Part shown: in pieces, positions 10,380 through 17,563 of the stretch | Layout of the letters: each line of letters begins with the position of its first letter | Numbering within the stretch: the stretch's first letter is position 1 | DNA from: an uncultured Alphaproteobacteria bacterium | GTDB taxonomy: Bacteria; Pseudomonadota; Alphaproteobacteria; UBA6615 | Direction of reading: 5' to 3' | Length of the DNA stretch: 64,000 bases | Assembly (NCBI GenBank): GCA_943787745.1 | Contig: CALSNJ010000002.1 | Coordinates: 1,112,668-1,176,667 of the forward strand | Made by a program: the position numbers and the translations under genes | Notes under the pieces: model-generated | Database searches by the model: none | What the model was told of the DNA's origin: nothing | The model's input: only the letters and a program-made list of their open reading frames with translations

Positions 10380-11198
10380 CTAGCCCCCATGTTCTGGGCC
10401 ATTCCTGATTAGAGTTTCTGGAACAGGAGGGCGCATGTTGAGGGCCTGATGTGGGCGGATGTGATTGTACTGTCTGAGCCACTGGTTGATGACGATCTGG
10501 GCCTGCTTTGTTGTGGTGAACCATTCGGCGTTGAGCACCTCGCGGCGCAGAGTTCCGTTAAATCGTTCGTTGTATCCATTCTCCCAGGGTGACCCGGGAT
10601 AGATCCGGATAGGCTTGATCCCGACCCTTGCCAACCAGTCCTGCATCGCTTCCGCGACGAACTCGGGGCCATTGTCGGAACGGATATATTCTGGAGTGCC
10701 GTGGCGCAGGAGTAGCGGGTAGAGCGCCTCAAGGACATCGTCAGCTCCCATCCTGGTGCGGACCGCGACCGCTAGAGCCTGACGGGTGTACTCGTCGAGA
10801 ACTGTCAGCATCTTGTAACTCCGACCGCTGTCGAGCTTGTCGTGTACAAAGTCGATGCTCCAGACGTGGTTCGGATGGGTCGGCCGCAGCCGTATGATCG
10901 AAGCATCCTTGTGGTAGAGCCGTCGGCGCTTCTTGTGCCGTTGCGGCAGTTGAAGGCCTTCTTCGCGCCAGATCCGCTCAACCTTCTTGTGGTTCACCTT
11001 CCAACCTTCGATGCGCAGCAGTTCGGCTATCTTGCGATAGCCGTAGCGTCCGTATTGCTTGGCCTGCTGGATCAGGGCCAATCGCAGAGCATCATCATCT
11101 CGCCGGGCCGGCTGGTACTGCAGAGAACTTCGCGACAGGCCAATCACCCGGCAGGTCCGCCGCTCCGACGTTGCGAGCTTCTGGCGCGTATGGATCAC
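10380..11198 (-). CDS. IS3-family transposase OrfB (DDE integrase), copy A
   Basis: A 272-residue protein with an HTH_21-like region (RYGYRKIAELLRIEGWKVNH) and an rve integrase core. The catalytic triad is visible as Asp in VWSIDFVHDK, Asp in YIRSDNGPEF and Glu in GYNERFNGTL. The stop codon TAG lies inside the terminal inverted repeat. The frame is open upstream of the GTG start into orfA and is the -1 frame relative to it, so an OrfAB fusion made by frameshifting is expected, as in other IS3 elements. Confidence 0.93.
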   Translation of the reverse strand: MIHTRQKLATSERRTCRVIGLSRSSLQYQPARRDDDALRLALIQQAKQYGRYGYRKIAELLRIEGWKVNHKKVERIWREEGLQLPQRHKKRRRLYHKDASIIRLRPTHPNHVWSIDFVHDKLDSGRSYKMLTVLDEYTRQALAVAVRTRMGADDVLEALYPLLLRHGTPEYIRSDNGPEFVAEAMQDWLARVGIKPIRIYPGSPWENGYNERFNGTLRREVLNAEWFTTTKQAQIVINQWLRQYNHIRPHQALNMRPPVPETLIRNGPEHGG

Positions 11199-11221
11199 GG
11201 CCTGACGAAGCTGTTCGGTCG

Positions 11222-11512
11222 TCAGGCCCTCGGCTTTAGGTGGCTCAGGCTTTCCTTGAGAATGAGCTTGTCCAGTTCGAGTTCCGCGACGATCTTCTTC
11301 AGCCGCACATTCTCTTTCTCAAGAGCGCGAAGTTCCGACAGTTGAGACTTCCCCATCCCGCCAAACCGCTTGCGCCAGTTGTAGTAAGTGGCATCACTAA
11401 TACCCACGCCACGACAGGCCGACGGCACGTCACTGCCAGTCGACAGCTTCACCTCAATCTCACGCAGCAGCTTGAGTATGTCCTCATCCGAATAACGTTT
11501 CCGAGCCATCAC
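11222..11512 (-). CDS. IS3-family transposase OrfA (HTH_Tnp_1), copy A
   Basis: A 96-residue protein with an N-terminal helix-turn-helix (YSDEDILKLLREIEVKLSTG then GISDATYYNWRKRFGG) and a C-terminal leucine-zipper-like stretch (LRALEKENVRLKKIVAELEL). It binds the IS ends and supplies the N-terminus of the OrfAB transposase. The motif GISDATYYNW is typical of the IS407 group. Confidence 0.93.
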   Translation of the reverse strand: MMARKRYSDEDILKLLREIEVKLSTGSDVPSACRGVGISDATYYNWRKRFGGMGKSQLSELRALEKENVRLKKIVAELELDKLILKESLSHLKPRA

Positions 11513-11563
11513 ATCCCCCTTCAGTCTCTAAAAATAGTGGCCCAGTTTTAGGGGGGAAGGACA

Positions 11564-11862
11564 GTTGAAGGGATATTGTCTGTCATGGCGGGTAGTTTCC
11601 CCAGAGCCGCCAATAGATGTAATGCTGCGGAGGACTGCTAACAATAAACAAGCCACGAATGCTTTTCAGAGAGCAAAGCGCCGGTCTGTCGCTCTCAAAA
11701 CCAGTTTTGATCCCGCCCGGATCAGACTGACCATCGACAAACTCCGTAATTCGTAATGATCTTTGCTTTCGGCTTAGGGTGGGGATGCCCAACACACCAG
11801 CTTTGTGATTGCCATGACTGCGGTGTGTAAATGATTAGACAGGGGCCGAGTTGGCGGTTTAG
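11564..11862. repeat. 299-bp direct repeat, copy R1
   Basis: This stretch aligns without gaps to 14914-15212 (constant offset 3350) with roughly 15 scattered differences. It carries the first seven codons of the phage terminase small-subunit gene (minus strand, start codon near 11586) plus about 275 bases upstream of that gene. In this copy the terminase gene is cut by IS copy A directly at 11563. No independent gene is supported inside the repeat. Confidence 0.9.
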
Positions 11863-11906
11863 GAATAAAGATACTTATTACAACCAATTTTGAAAGAAGA
11901 TCAGAT

Positions 11907-12149
11907 ATGACCATCAATCTTACCGAATTGAGAGACGAACCACTGGGAAAGCACCCCATCCAGGCAGCATACTGCTATCCTAATATGTGTTATATTAGCG
12001 GTATTGATGTCGAGCAAGACGTTGTCGCCTCCGACCACGAGAGCAGTTTCACGTTCGACGTAGATGGTCTAGGCGACGAGGCGCTGGACGCAGACGCGCG
12101 GTTTGTTGGCTGTCTTGCCTGCGTAAATGGCTGCTCTGGCCTTTGTTAG
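11907..12149 (+). CDS. Orphan cysteine-rich small protein (peptide-precursor-like)
   Basis: An 80-residue ORF with an AAGAAGA-like ribosome site before ATG. Residues 1-66 are acidic and contain two cysteines (23 and 28); the last 12 residues carry four more in a C-x2-C-x3-C-x3-C pattern (69, 72, 76, 80), ending GCSGLC. There is no signal peptide. An acidic leader with a small neutral Cys/Gly-rich tail is the shape of a ribosomally made, modified peptide precursor, but no maturase, exporter or protease is adjacent. I do not recognise the family. A metal-binding small protein is an alternative. A T8 run follows the stop codon. Confidence 0.45.
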   Translation: MTINLTELRDEPLGKHPIQAAYCYPNMCYISGIDVEQDVVASDHESSFTFDVDGLGDEALDADARFVGCLACVNGCSGLC

Positions 12150-12421
12150 TTTTTTTTCTGATTCGTGTAGCACACACGCTACGCCGCGGCGGCGTAGTGG
12201 CAGCGATGCGAAATCCTATTTGATGCACAGATAATGGCCCGGTGCGGGGCTGGTTCTTAGAACCAGTTTCGATCCCGCCCGGGTCATGATCCCGGGACGG
12301 TTTATCTAATAATTTCTGGTGCCAAATTAAGCCTTAGGGCTTTTGTTACGTACTGCCATGCCCAGATAAAGCTGCTCTCACCGCACCGCAGCAGACTTAA
12401 ACATAGAAAGACTTTGTAAAA
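12150..12421. other. Intergenic region with a perfect 9-bp inverted repeat
   Basis: No gene is supported in these 272 bases. They contain a hairpin at 12179-12197 with arms CTACGCCGC and GCGGCGTAG around one base, and at about 12265-12285 a short near-copy (about 22 bases) of a segment inside repeats R1 and R2. The promoter of the binding-protein gene at 12422 should lie here but I cannot point to clear boxes. Confidence 0.4.
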
Positions 12422-13189
12422 ATGATAAGGACCGCTTTCATTGCTCTGGCCGCTACGCTTCTGTCTCCTACTCTAGTTATGGCACAGCCGGCCTGCACAT
12501 CGATAACCGTCACCGGACATCCCAGCTATCCGCCTATTTCAGAAGCCAAGGATGACACTCTAGTTGGCGCAGCACCAAAGCTTTTCGCCGCCGTCGCCAA
12601 ACGAGTGGGCGTTAAGAACGTCAACGTTAAAAACTATGGCAGCTGGGACAAGGCACAGGCAGCGACCCGCGGCGGTGAGGCCGACGCGATCTTTGGAATC
12701 TATAAGAACGACGAACGGGCCGAGTGGCTCGACTATGTCGAACCGCCCTTCATGATGGACCCAGTTTCTATAATCGTACGCAAGGGCGATGGCTTCCCCT
12801 TCGCCGACTGGGCCGACCTCAAGGGACGTAAAGGCGTGACTAATATCGGCGAGAGCTTCGGCGAGAGCTTCGACGCCTTCATGGCCGCCAGCCTGACCGT
12901 CGCCCGCGCCGAAGGTGTAGACAAAGCATTTGCCGAACTGATAGCCAAAAGTGCCGACTACCTTATCATCGGCATGTATCCGGGCGAGATTGAATCTGAG
13001 AAGCTGGGTCTCAAAGCGAAGGTGGAATTTCTGCCCAAGTCGTTAGATTCATTCGGCATGTATATTGGCTTTTCAAAAGCGTCTAAATGCAGTGCGATGA
13101 AGACTGAGTTCGCCGAGATGCTTACCAAGGAAGTCGAATCCGGCTGGGTAGAAAAACTGATCGAGGAAGCCAAGAAGAAGAGCGACTAG
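12422..13189 (+). CDS. Periplasmic amino-acid-type substrate-binding protein (SBP_bac_3)
   Basis: A 255-residue protein with a signal peptide (cleavage likely after LVMAQ, about residue 22) and the bilobal family-3 fold: lobe 1 starts TSITVTGHPSYPPISE, the hinge region includes GGEADAIFGIYKNDERAEWL, and lobe 2 includes WADLKGRKGVTNIGESFGES. Such proteins bind polar amino acids or related ligands for ABC importers, or act as sensor domains. No ABC permease or ATPase is adjacent, so the partner is unknown. It lies in the island between the IS copies. Confidence 0.8.
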   Translation: MIRTAFIALAATLLSPTLVMAQPACTSITVTGHPSYPPISEAKDDTLVGAAPKLFAAVAKRVGVKNVNVKNYGSWDKAQAATRGGEADAIFGIYKNDERAEWLDYVEPPFMMDPVSIIVRKGDGFPFADWADLKGRKGVTNIGESFGESFDAFMAASLTVARAEGVDKAFAELIAKSADYLIIGMYPGEIESEKLGLKAKVEFLPKSLDSFGMYIGFSKASKCSAMKTEFAEMLTKEVESGWVEKLIEEAKKKSD

Positions 13190-13211
13190 TAAGCCCTGCC
13201 GGGCAGCTCCG

Positions 13212-13441
13212 TCAGGCCGTTATCCATAAGCGCCAGAAGCTCGCGACATCGGAGAGGCGGACCTGCTTGCCGGCATTGCCGCCGCACACCGAGCAGGTGA
13301 ACCGCTGCCGGATGTAGTTGACGTCGGGTCGCCGTCGTCTAGCCATTCGACCGGTACGATATCCGCCCAGCGTCCGCACGGCTGGCAGTGCAGACCAAGC
13401 GTCATGCCTGACCCTGCGAGGTCGGAGATGGCCCAGAACAT
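13212..13441 (-). pseudogene. Frameshifted small zinc-ribbon protein
   Basis: Two overlapping minus-strand frames together make one sensible protein. The first frame reads MFWAISDLAGSGMTLGLHCQ with a CQPC pair and ends sensibly near VEWLDDG; the other frame continues RPDVNYIRQRFTCSVCGGNA with a CSVC pair. Two CxxC knuckles of this kind suggest a small zinc ribbon common in alphaproteobacteria, function unknown. The frame change lies near 13335-13342. Either a one-base deletion inactivated the gene or the base call is wrong. Confidence 0.5.
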
Positions 13442-13453
13442 GGGGGCTTGACA
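13428..13453 (-). mobile_element. Solitary end resembling the IS407-like terminus
   Basis: The minus-strand sequence from 13453 inward, TGTCAAGCCCCCATGTTCTG then GGCCAT, matches 25 of 26 bases of the outer end of IS copies A and B. No transposase follows. It overlaps the first codons of the zinc-ribbon pseudogene. It is either a relic IS end or the sign that the IS terminus was derived from this gene family. Confidence 0.6.
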
Positions 13454-13646
13454 CCAGGTTTTGCAGTCTATCTACCTAATTTTCTATTTCCCTCCGGGTA
13501 GGAGCTAACCAGATGACGGTCTTTAAGCGGTCCTAGAATACGTAGAGTTAGGTACCACCCTGTAAGCCGAAAGCAACAGGCTTATCTAGTTAGTGCCACC
13601 CAAGTGCCTTTCGACCAAACAAGCGAAAACAAAAAAGGGGCGCCTT

Positions 13647-14657
13647 ATGGCGATAGACATGCACCATATTTTAATGCTGATCGGCTTTCTGCTGGCGGCA
13701 TATTCCGTGGTAGCAAACGACGCCATCCAAACGCTTGGCACCTTTTTAAGCTCCAACAGTCACCGGCCCTGGTGGGTACTTTGGTTGTTTGCCTGCACAA
13801 TTTTAGTGGCGGTTTTCGTTTACGGCTGGATCGCTTACGACGGCGACATATCCTACGGTCGACTCGAAAAATTCCCGATGCCAGGCCTATTTACCTGGGC
13901 CTTGATCATGCCGCCTTTAGTGGTCCTATTTCTGACCCGATTCGGCATTCCAGTCAGCACGACTTTTCTAATCTTGACGTCCTTCGCGGCCGCCGCCCTG
14001 CCCAGCATGCTGACTAAGTCTTTGATAGGCTACGGGGCTGCATTTGCCGTTGGGATCGTCGTCTACATCGCAATCGGCCGACTTTTCTACAGCAAGATCC
14101 TCGCCACTAAGGATGAGCCGCCACGGGCCTACTGGATCGCCCTGCAATGGATATCGACAGGGTTCTTGTGGAGTCAGTGGCTTGTTCAGGATTTGGCAAA
14201 CATCTTTGCGTACCTGCCGCGACAGTTGGATGCCTCGCTGCTCATCTTCGCGTTGGTGGTCATGCTGGGGTTGCATGCGATCCTATTCTATCAGCGCGGT
14301 GGGGCTATACAGGGGATCGTGACCTCGAAAACCAATACCCAGGATATCCGTTCGGCGACCCTAATCGATTTTGCCTTCGCCCTGATCCTGATCTTTTTCA
14401 AAGAGTTGTCGAACGTCCCGATGAGCACGACGTGGGTCTTCCTAGGCCTTCTGGCCGGCAGGGAATTCGCACTGGTGATTTCGCTAAATGTTTCCAGCAT
14501 GAGACAGGCAAGCCGCACAGCCTATGTCGACGTAGCCAAGGCCGTCGCGGGATTAGTGATCAGCGTCGCGATCGCGTTTTCTATGCCTTATTTGTCCGCC
14601 TTTGCCGGCGGATACGAGCATGATTCAAACATACCGACGGTGGACTCGCGGGATTGA
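13647..14657 (+). CDS. PiT-like (inorganic phosphate transporter family) permease, divergent
   Basis: A 336-residue membrane protein from the ATG preceded by GGGGCG. About nine hydrophobic segments are visible. PiT-type features occur in both halves: VVANDAIQTLGT (compare GANDVANA) near residue 25, GIPVSTTFLIL near residue 105, and KELSNVPMSTTWVFLGLLAG in the second half. PiT proteins import phosphate or sulfate with cations. The AND-type motifs are degenerate, so the substrate is uncertain. It follows the binding protein on the same strand but a minus-strand pseudogene lies between, so an operon is doubtful. Confidence 0.65.
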   Translation: MAIDMHHILMLIGFLLAAYSVVANDAIQTLGTFLSSNSHRPWWVLWLFACTILVAVFVYGWIAYDGDISYGRLEKFPMPGLFTWALIMPPLVVLFLTRFGIPVSTTFLILTSFAAAALPSMLTKSLIGYGAAFAVGIVVYIAIGRLFYSKILATKDEPPRAYWIALQWISTGFLWSQWLVQDLANIFAYLPRQLDASLLIFALVVMLGLHAILFYQRGGAIQGIVTSKTNTQDIRSATLIDFAFALILIFFKELSNVPMSTTWVFLGLLAGREFALVISLNVSSMRQASRTAYVDVAKAVAGLVISVAIAFSMPYLSAFAGGYEHDSNIPTVDSRD

Positions 14658-14936
14658 TCAGCCGGCGGCCAACTCGCGCCAATCCTCAGCGAAGATCATT
14701 TTCGGCTCGATGACAGCCTGCAGCGCGTCGATCGCCAGGCACGAGACTACACCCCCCCCCCGGACCTTGAGCAAGTCACAGGCCCTCTTGGCGGCGCTGG
14801 TGTGGCTGTATCCGGCCTGTATGGCTGCGGCACGACCATTAGCCCCACAGGCTACATAGGCGTGGGCAAACCGGGTTTGTTTCTCGTTGAGTGCATCGAC
14901 AATCTCCCTGATCGTTGAAGGGATATTGTCTGTCAT
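14658..14936 (-). CDS. Phage terminase small subunit-like protein, possibly truncated
   Basis: A 92-residue protein from MTDNIPSTIREIVDALNEKQ. The core LNEKQTRFAHAYVACGANGR-AAAIQAGYSHTSA is the Terminase_2 signature, a DNA-recognition subunit of phage packaging. The frame crosses a run of ten C (14752-14761), where KVRGGG replaces the more usual DP-containing turn, so a length error is possible. It ends abruptly against the PiT-like gene. The 5' part lies in repeat R2, and the same gene start is cut by IS copy A in repeat R1. No large terminase subunit is nearby. Confidence 0.65.
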   Translation of the reverse strand: MTDNIPSTIREIVDALNEKQTRFAHAYVACGANGRAAAIQAGYSHTSAAKRACDLLKVRGGGVVSCLAIDALQAVIEPKMIFAEDWRELAAG

Positions 14937-15212
14937 GGCGGGTAGTTTCCCCAGAGCCGCCAATAGATGAAATGCTGCGGAGGACTGCTAACAATAAACA
15001 AGCCACGAATGCTTTTCAGAGAGCAAAGCGCCGGTCTGTCGCTCTCAAAACCAGTTTTGATCCCGCACGGGTTGCACTGACCATCGACAAACTCCGTAAT
15101 TCGTAATGATCTTTGCTTTCGGCTCAGCCCGGGGATGCCCAACACACCAGCTTGATGATTGCCTCGTCTGCGGTGTGTAAATGATTAGACAGGGGCCGAG
15201 TTGGCGGTTTAG
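14914..15212. repeat. 299-bp direct repeat, copy R2
   Basis: Ungapped counterpart of 11564-11862. Here the terminase small-subunit gene continues past the repeat instead of being cut by an IS. The right end stops 5 bases before IS copy B; allowing one gap, similarity to the R1 flank (AGGAAT versus AGAAT) runs almost up to the IS, so copy B probably interrupted the repeat. Confidence 0.9.
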
Positions 15213-15220
15213 AATTTTGT

Positions 15221-16039
15221 CTAGCCCCCATGTTCTGGGCCATTCCTGATTAGAGTTTCTGGAACAGGAGGGCGCATGTTGAGGGCCTGATGTGGGCGGA
15301 TGTGATTGTACTGTCTGAGCCACTGGTTGATGACGATCTGGGCCTGCTTTGTTGTGGTGAACCATTCGGCGTTGAGCACCTCGCGGCGCAGAGTTCCGTT
15401 AAATCGTTCGTTGTATCCATTCTCCCAGGGTGACCCGGGATAGATCCGGATAGGCTTGATACCGACCCTTGCCAACCAGTCCTGCATCGCTTCCGCGACG
15501 AACTCGGGGCCATTGTCGGAACGGATATATTCTGGAGTGCCGTGGCGCAGGAGTAGCGGGTAGAGCGCCTCAAGGACATCGTCAGCTCCCATCCTGGTAC
15601 GGACCGCGACCGCTAGAGCCTGACGGGTGTACTCGTCGAGAACTGTCAGCATCTTGTAACTCCGACCGCTGTCGAGCTTGTCGTGTACAAAGTCGATGCT
15701 CCAGACGTGGTTCGGATGGGTCGGCCGCAGCCGTATGATCGAAGCATCCTTGTGGTAGAGCCGTCGGCGCTTCTTGTGCCGTTGCGGCAGTTGAAGGCCT
15801 TCTTCGCGCCAGATCCGCTCAACCTTCTTGTGGTTCACCTTCCAACCTTCGATGCGCAGCAGTTCGGCTATCTTGCGATAGCCGTAGCGTCCGTATTGCT
15901 TGGCCTGCTGGATCAGGGCCAATCGCAGAGCATCATCATCTCGCCGGGCCGGCTGGTACTGCAGAGAACTTCGCGACAGGCCAATCACCCGGCAGGTCCG
16001 CCGCTCCGACGTTGCGAGCTTCTGGCGCGTATGGATCAC
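15221..16039 (-). CDS. IS3-family transposase OrfB (DDE integrase), copy B
   Basis: A 272-residue protein identical to the copy-A OrfB in the residues I compared, with the same DDE triad (VWSIDFVHDK, YIRSDNGPEF, GYNERFNGTL). The two nucleotide differences are silent in this frame. The gene is intact, so both copies may encode active transposase. Confidence 0.93.
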   Translation of the reverse strand: MIHTRQKLATSERRTCRVIGLSRSSLQYQPARRDDDALRLALIQQAKQYGRYGYRKIAELLRIEGWKVNHKKVERIWREEGLQLPQRHKKRRRLYHKDASIIRLRPTHPNHVWSIDFVHDKLDSGRSYKMLTVLDEYTRQALAVAVRTRMGADDVLEALYPLLLRHGTPEYIRSDNGPEFVAEAMQDWLARVGIKPIRIYPGSPWENGYNERFNGTLRREVLNAEWFTTTKQAQIVINQWLRQYNHIRPHQALNMRPPVPETLIRNGPEHGG

Positions 16040-16062
16040 GGCCTGACGAAGCTGTTCGGTCG

Positions 16063-16353
16063 TCAGGCCCTCGGCTTTAGGTGGCTCAGGCTTTCCTTGA
16101 GAATGAGCTTGTCCAGTTCGAGTTCCGCGACGATCTTCTTCAGCCGCACATTCTCTTTCTCAAGAGCGCGAAGTTCCGACAGTTGAGACTTCCCCATCCC
16201 GCCAAACCGCTTGCGCCAGTTGTAGTAAGTGGCATCACTAATACCCACGCCACGACAGGCCGACGGCACGTCACTGCCAGTCGACAGCTTCACCTCAATC
16301 TCACGCAGCAGCTTGAGTATGTCCTCATCCGAATAACGTTTCCGAGCCATCAC
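16063..16353 (-). CDS. IS3-family transposase OrfA, copy B
   Basis: A 96-residue protein identical to the copy-A OrfA, with the GISDATYYNW helix-turn-helix and the leucine-zipper-like tail. The stop codon lies in an overlap zone where the OrfB frame (-1) is already open, consistent with OrfAB synthesis by frameshifting. Confidence 0.93.
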   Translation of the reverse strand: MMARKRYSDEDILKLLREIEVKLSTGSDVPSACRGVGISDATYYNWRKRFGGMGKSQLSELRALEKENVRLKKIVAELELDKLILKESLSHLKPRA

Positions 16354-16646
16354 ATCCCCCTTCAGTCTCTAAAAATAGTGGCCCAGTTTTAGGGGGGAAG
16401 GACAAGCGGGGTCGGTTATATATTTTGGAACGGACGCGAATTTGCCCCCCCCTACCCCCGCATGCCGAAGTGGGATCGGGTATGGCCCAAACCAGTGCTA
16501 GCTTTTCTTTGGATCGCAAATCAGTTAGTGGTGTCGTGCTGCTAGGCAGGACAGGACATGATAGCCAACTTTTGTCGCAAGTATGTCGAAAATTGTTTCG
16601 TCGGGCAGCTATAGATTGGTATTAGTATCAATGTTTTCATTGGGAT

Positions 16647-16722
16647 GCCGGCTTAGCTCAGTTGGTAGAGCGGCTGATTTGTAATCAGTAGGTCGCGGGT
16701 TCGATTCCTGCAGCCGGCACCA
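16647..16722 (+). tRNA. tRNA-Thr (anticodon TGT)
   Basis: Starts GCCGGCTTAGCTCAGTTGGT; the anticodon loop TTTGTAA gives anticodon TGT. The acceptor stem GCCGGC pairs with GCCGGC, the T-arm is GGGTTCGATTCC and CCA is encoded. It stands alone between IS copy B and a decayed phage-like block, so its 3' end is a candidate integration site, but no second copy of the 3' end was seen in the window. Confidence 0.96.
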
Positions 16723-16744
16723 CTTTTCTATTGTTTTTAAACAA

Positions 16745-16782
16745 TAAAAAAGGGATCCAGATTTTGGACCCCTTTTCTGCTT
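16745..16782 (+). terminator. Rho-independent terminator after tRNA-Thr
   Basis: The segment AAAAAAGGGATCCAGATTTT followed by GGACCCCTTTTCT forms a stem of about 11 bp (one mismatch) with an A-rich 5' side and a T-rich 3' side. It lies 23 bases after the tRNA. Because of the A/T symmetry it could also stop transcription arriving from the phage-like genes on the minus strand. Confidence 0.65.
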
Positions 16783-16798
16783 TCTACTGACTTACGTT

Positions 16799-17083
16799 CT
16801 ACTTACGGTCGTAATCACTTTCATCGTTGATCTGCCACAGCTCACATTCGCGAATTGAGCTGCCCGCAGGCGCGTTGTGACGAGGCCGTGGCTTCTTCTG
16901 GCTAATTGTTTTTTGAATATCGCGCTCAATCATCTGCACCACTTCATAGGTGTTGATCCGCTGGCCATCATACTCATGTCCGACTAGAGCGATCTCCAAA
17001 TGCATATGAGCTTTGCCGACAGGCGTTTGTCCAAAGTGCGGGTAGCCCCGAGCAAGCTCAACCTTAGTCTTACTCCTCGCCAT
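16799..17083 (-). CDS. Hypothetical phage-like protein
   Basis: A 94-residue basic protein starting MARSKTKVELARGYPHFGQT and ending DESDYDRK. A longer version from 17164 has an arginine/serine-rich start that looks non-coding. No domain recognised. It is the last gene of the leftward phage-like block and lies between a frameshifted gene and the terminator after tRNA-Thr. Confidence 0.4.
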   Translation of the reverse strand: MARSKTKVELARGYPHFGQTPVGKAHMHLEIALVGHEYDGQRINTYEVVQMIERDIQKTISQKKPRPRHNAPAGSSIRECELWQINDESDYDRK

Positions 17084-17148
17084 CTGACCCCTCCTGCTCG
17101 AACGGCTGCGGCTCCGGGCGCTCAGGATCAGGCTCTGATCGATACGCG

Positions 17149-17558
17149 TCATATTCTTGTGCAAACTTTTTGCTGTCGCCGTCGAAAGTGCGAATACGCC
17201 TCGGGCGCGGTCTCCTCGATTTCGCCGAGGTCAGCTTCAAACGAAGCGAGCGCCTCGTCCTCGGGCACGCCGGACTTCACGTCAACGACAGCATCCGTGA
17301 GGCGAAGAAACTGCTGCGCCTGTGATGAGCTTGCGCCGATACTTTCGGCCACGCTGAACACCGCTGACTCAAATTTATTGTCGCCGGGCAGCCGTTCAGA
17401 AACTCGCCCCACTCATTTGGCGCCTCACCGCTGTCCATCTTGATCGCGTCATCGAGCAGCGACGCATATGTTTTGACGGAAGCGGGCGACACCTCGGCAC
17501 CTAACTCTCTCAACGCCAGCTCAATCATCGCATCAAGCGGGCGGTCGGCATCTGCCAA
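17149..17558 (-). pseudogene. Hypothetical phage-like protein, apparently frameshifted
   Basis: One frame from 17558 reads MADADRPLDAMIELALRELG and is sensible up to about EAPNEWGEF; a second frame takes over with ERLPGDNKFESAVFSVAESI and runs to 17149. Together they would make about 135 residues. The overlap of 136 bases between the two frames is better explained by an indel near 17395-17410 than by two genes. No domain recognised. Confidence 0.4.
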
Positions 17559-17563
17559 GATCT

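Larger units (their letters stand above)
10377..11563 (-). mobile_element. IS3-family insertion sequence (IS407-like), copy A, 1187 bp
   Basis: The ends are imperfect 25-26 bp inverted repeats: TGTCTAGCCCCCATGTTCTG at 10377 and, read inward from 11563, TGTCCTTCCCCCCTAAAACT, both followed by GGGCCA. It carries orfA and orfB on the minus strand. The flanking tetranucleotides are CGAT and GTTG, so there is no target-site duplication. Copy B at 15218 has the same length and orientation and differs at only two positions that I found (10620 and 10758). The left end cuts an RND gene and the right end cuts a terminase small-subunit gene after codon 7. Confidence 0.95.
15218..16404 (-). mobile_element. 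IS3-family insertion sequence (IS407-like), copy B, 1187 bp
   Basis: Same ends, length and orientation as copy A; the two differences I found are at 15461 and 15599. Flanks are ATTT on the left and AGCG on the right, so again no target-site duplication. Copies A and B in direct orientation bracket 3654 bases and are a natural substrate for homologous recombination and deletion. Confidence 0.95.

Noticed and set aside
11565-11756. 63-codon plus-strand frame present in both 299-bp repeats
   Set aside because: Antisense to the terminase gene start and upstream region; conservation is explained by the DNA repeat, not by coding selection.
12263-12290. Possible third copy of repeat R or a tRNA 3' remnant
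   Set aside because: Only about 22 bases resemble the R1/R2 segment and no acceptor stem or cloverleaf can be formed.
10377-16404. Composite transposon made of the two IS copies
   Set aside because: No outer target-site duplication (CGAT versus AGCG), and each IS has unrelated flanks; recombination between IS copies explains the layout without composite transposition.
16647-16722. Attachment-site pair at tRNA-Thr
   Set aside because: No second copy of the tRNA 3' end was seen elsewhere in the window, so attL/attR cannot be called.
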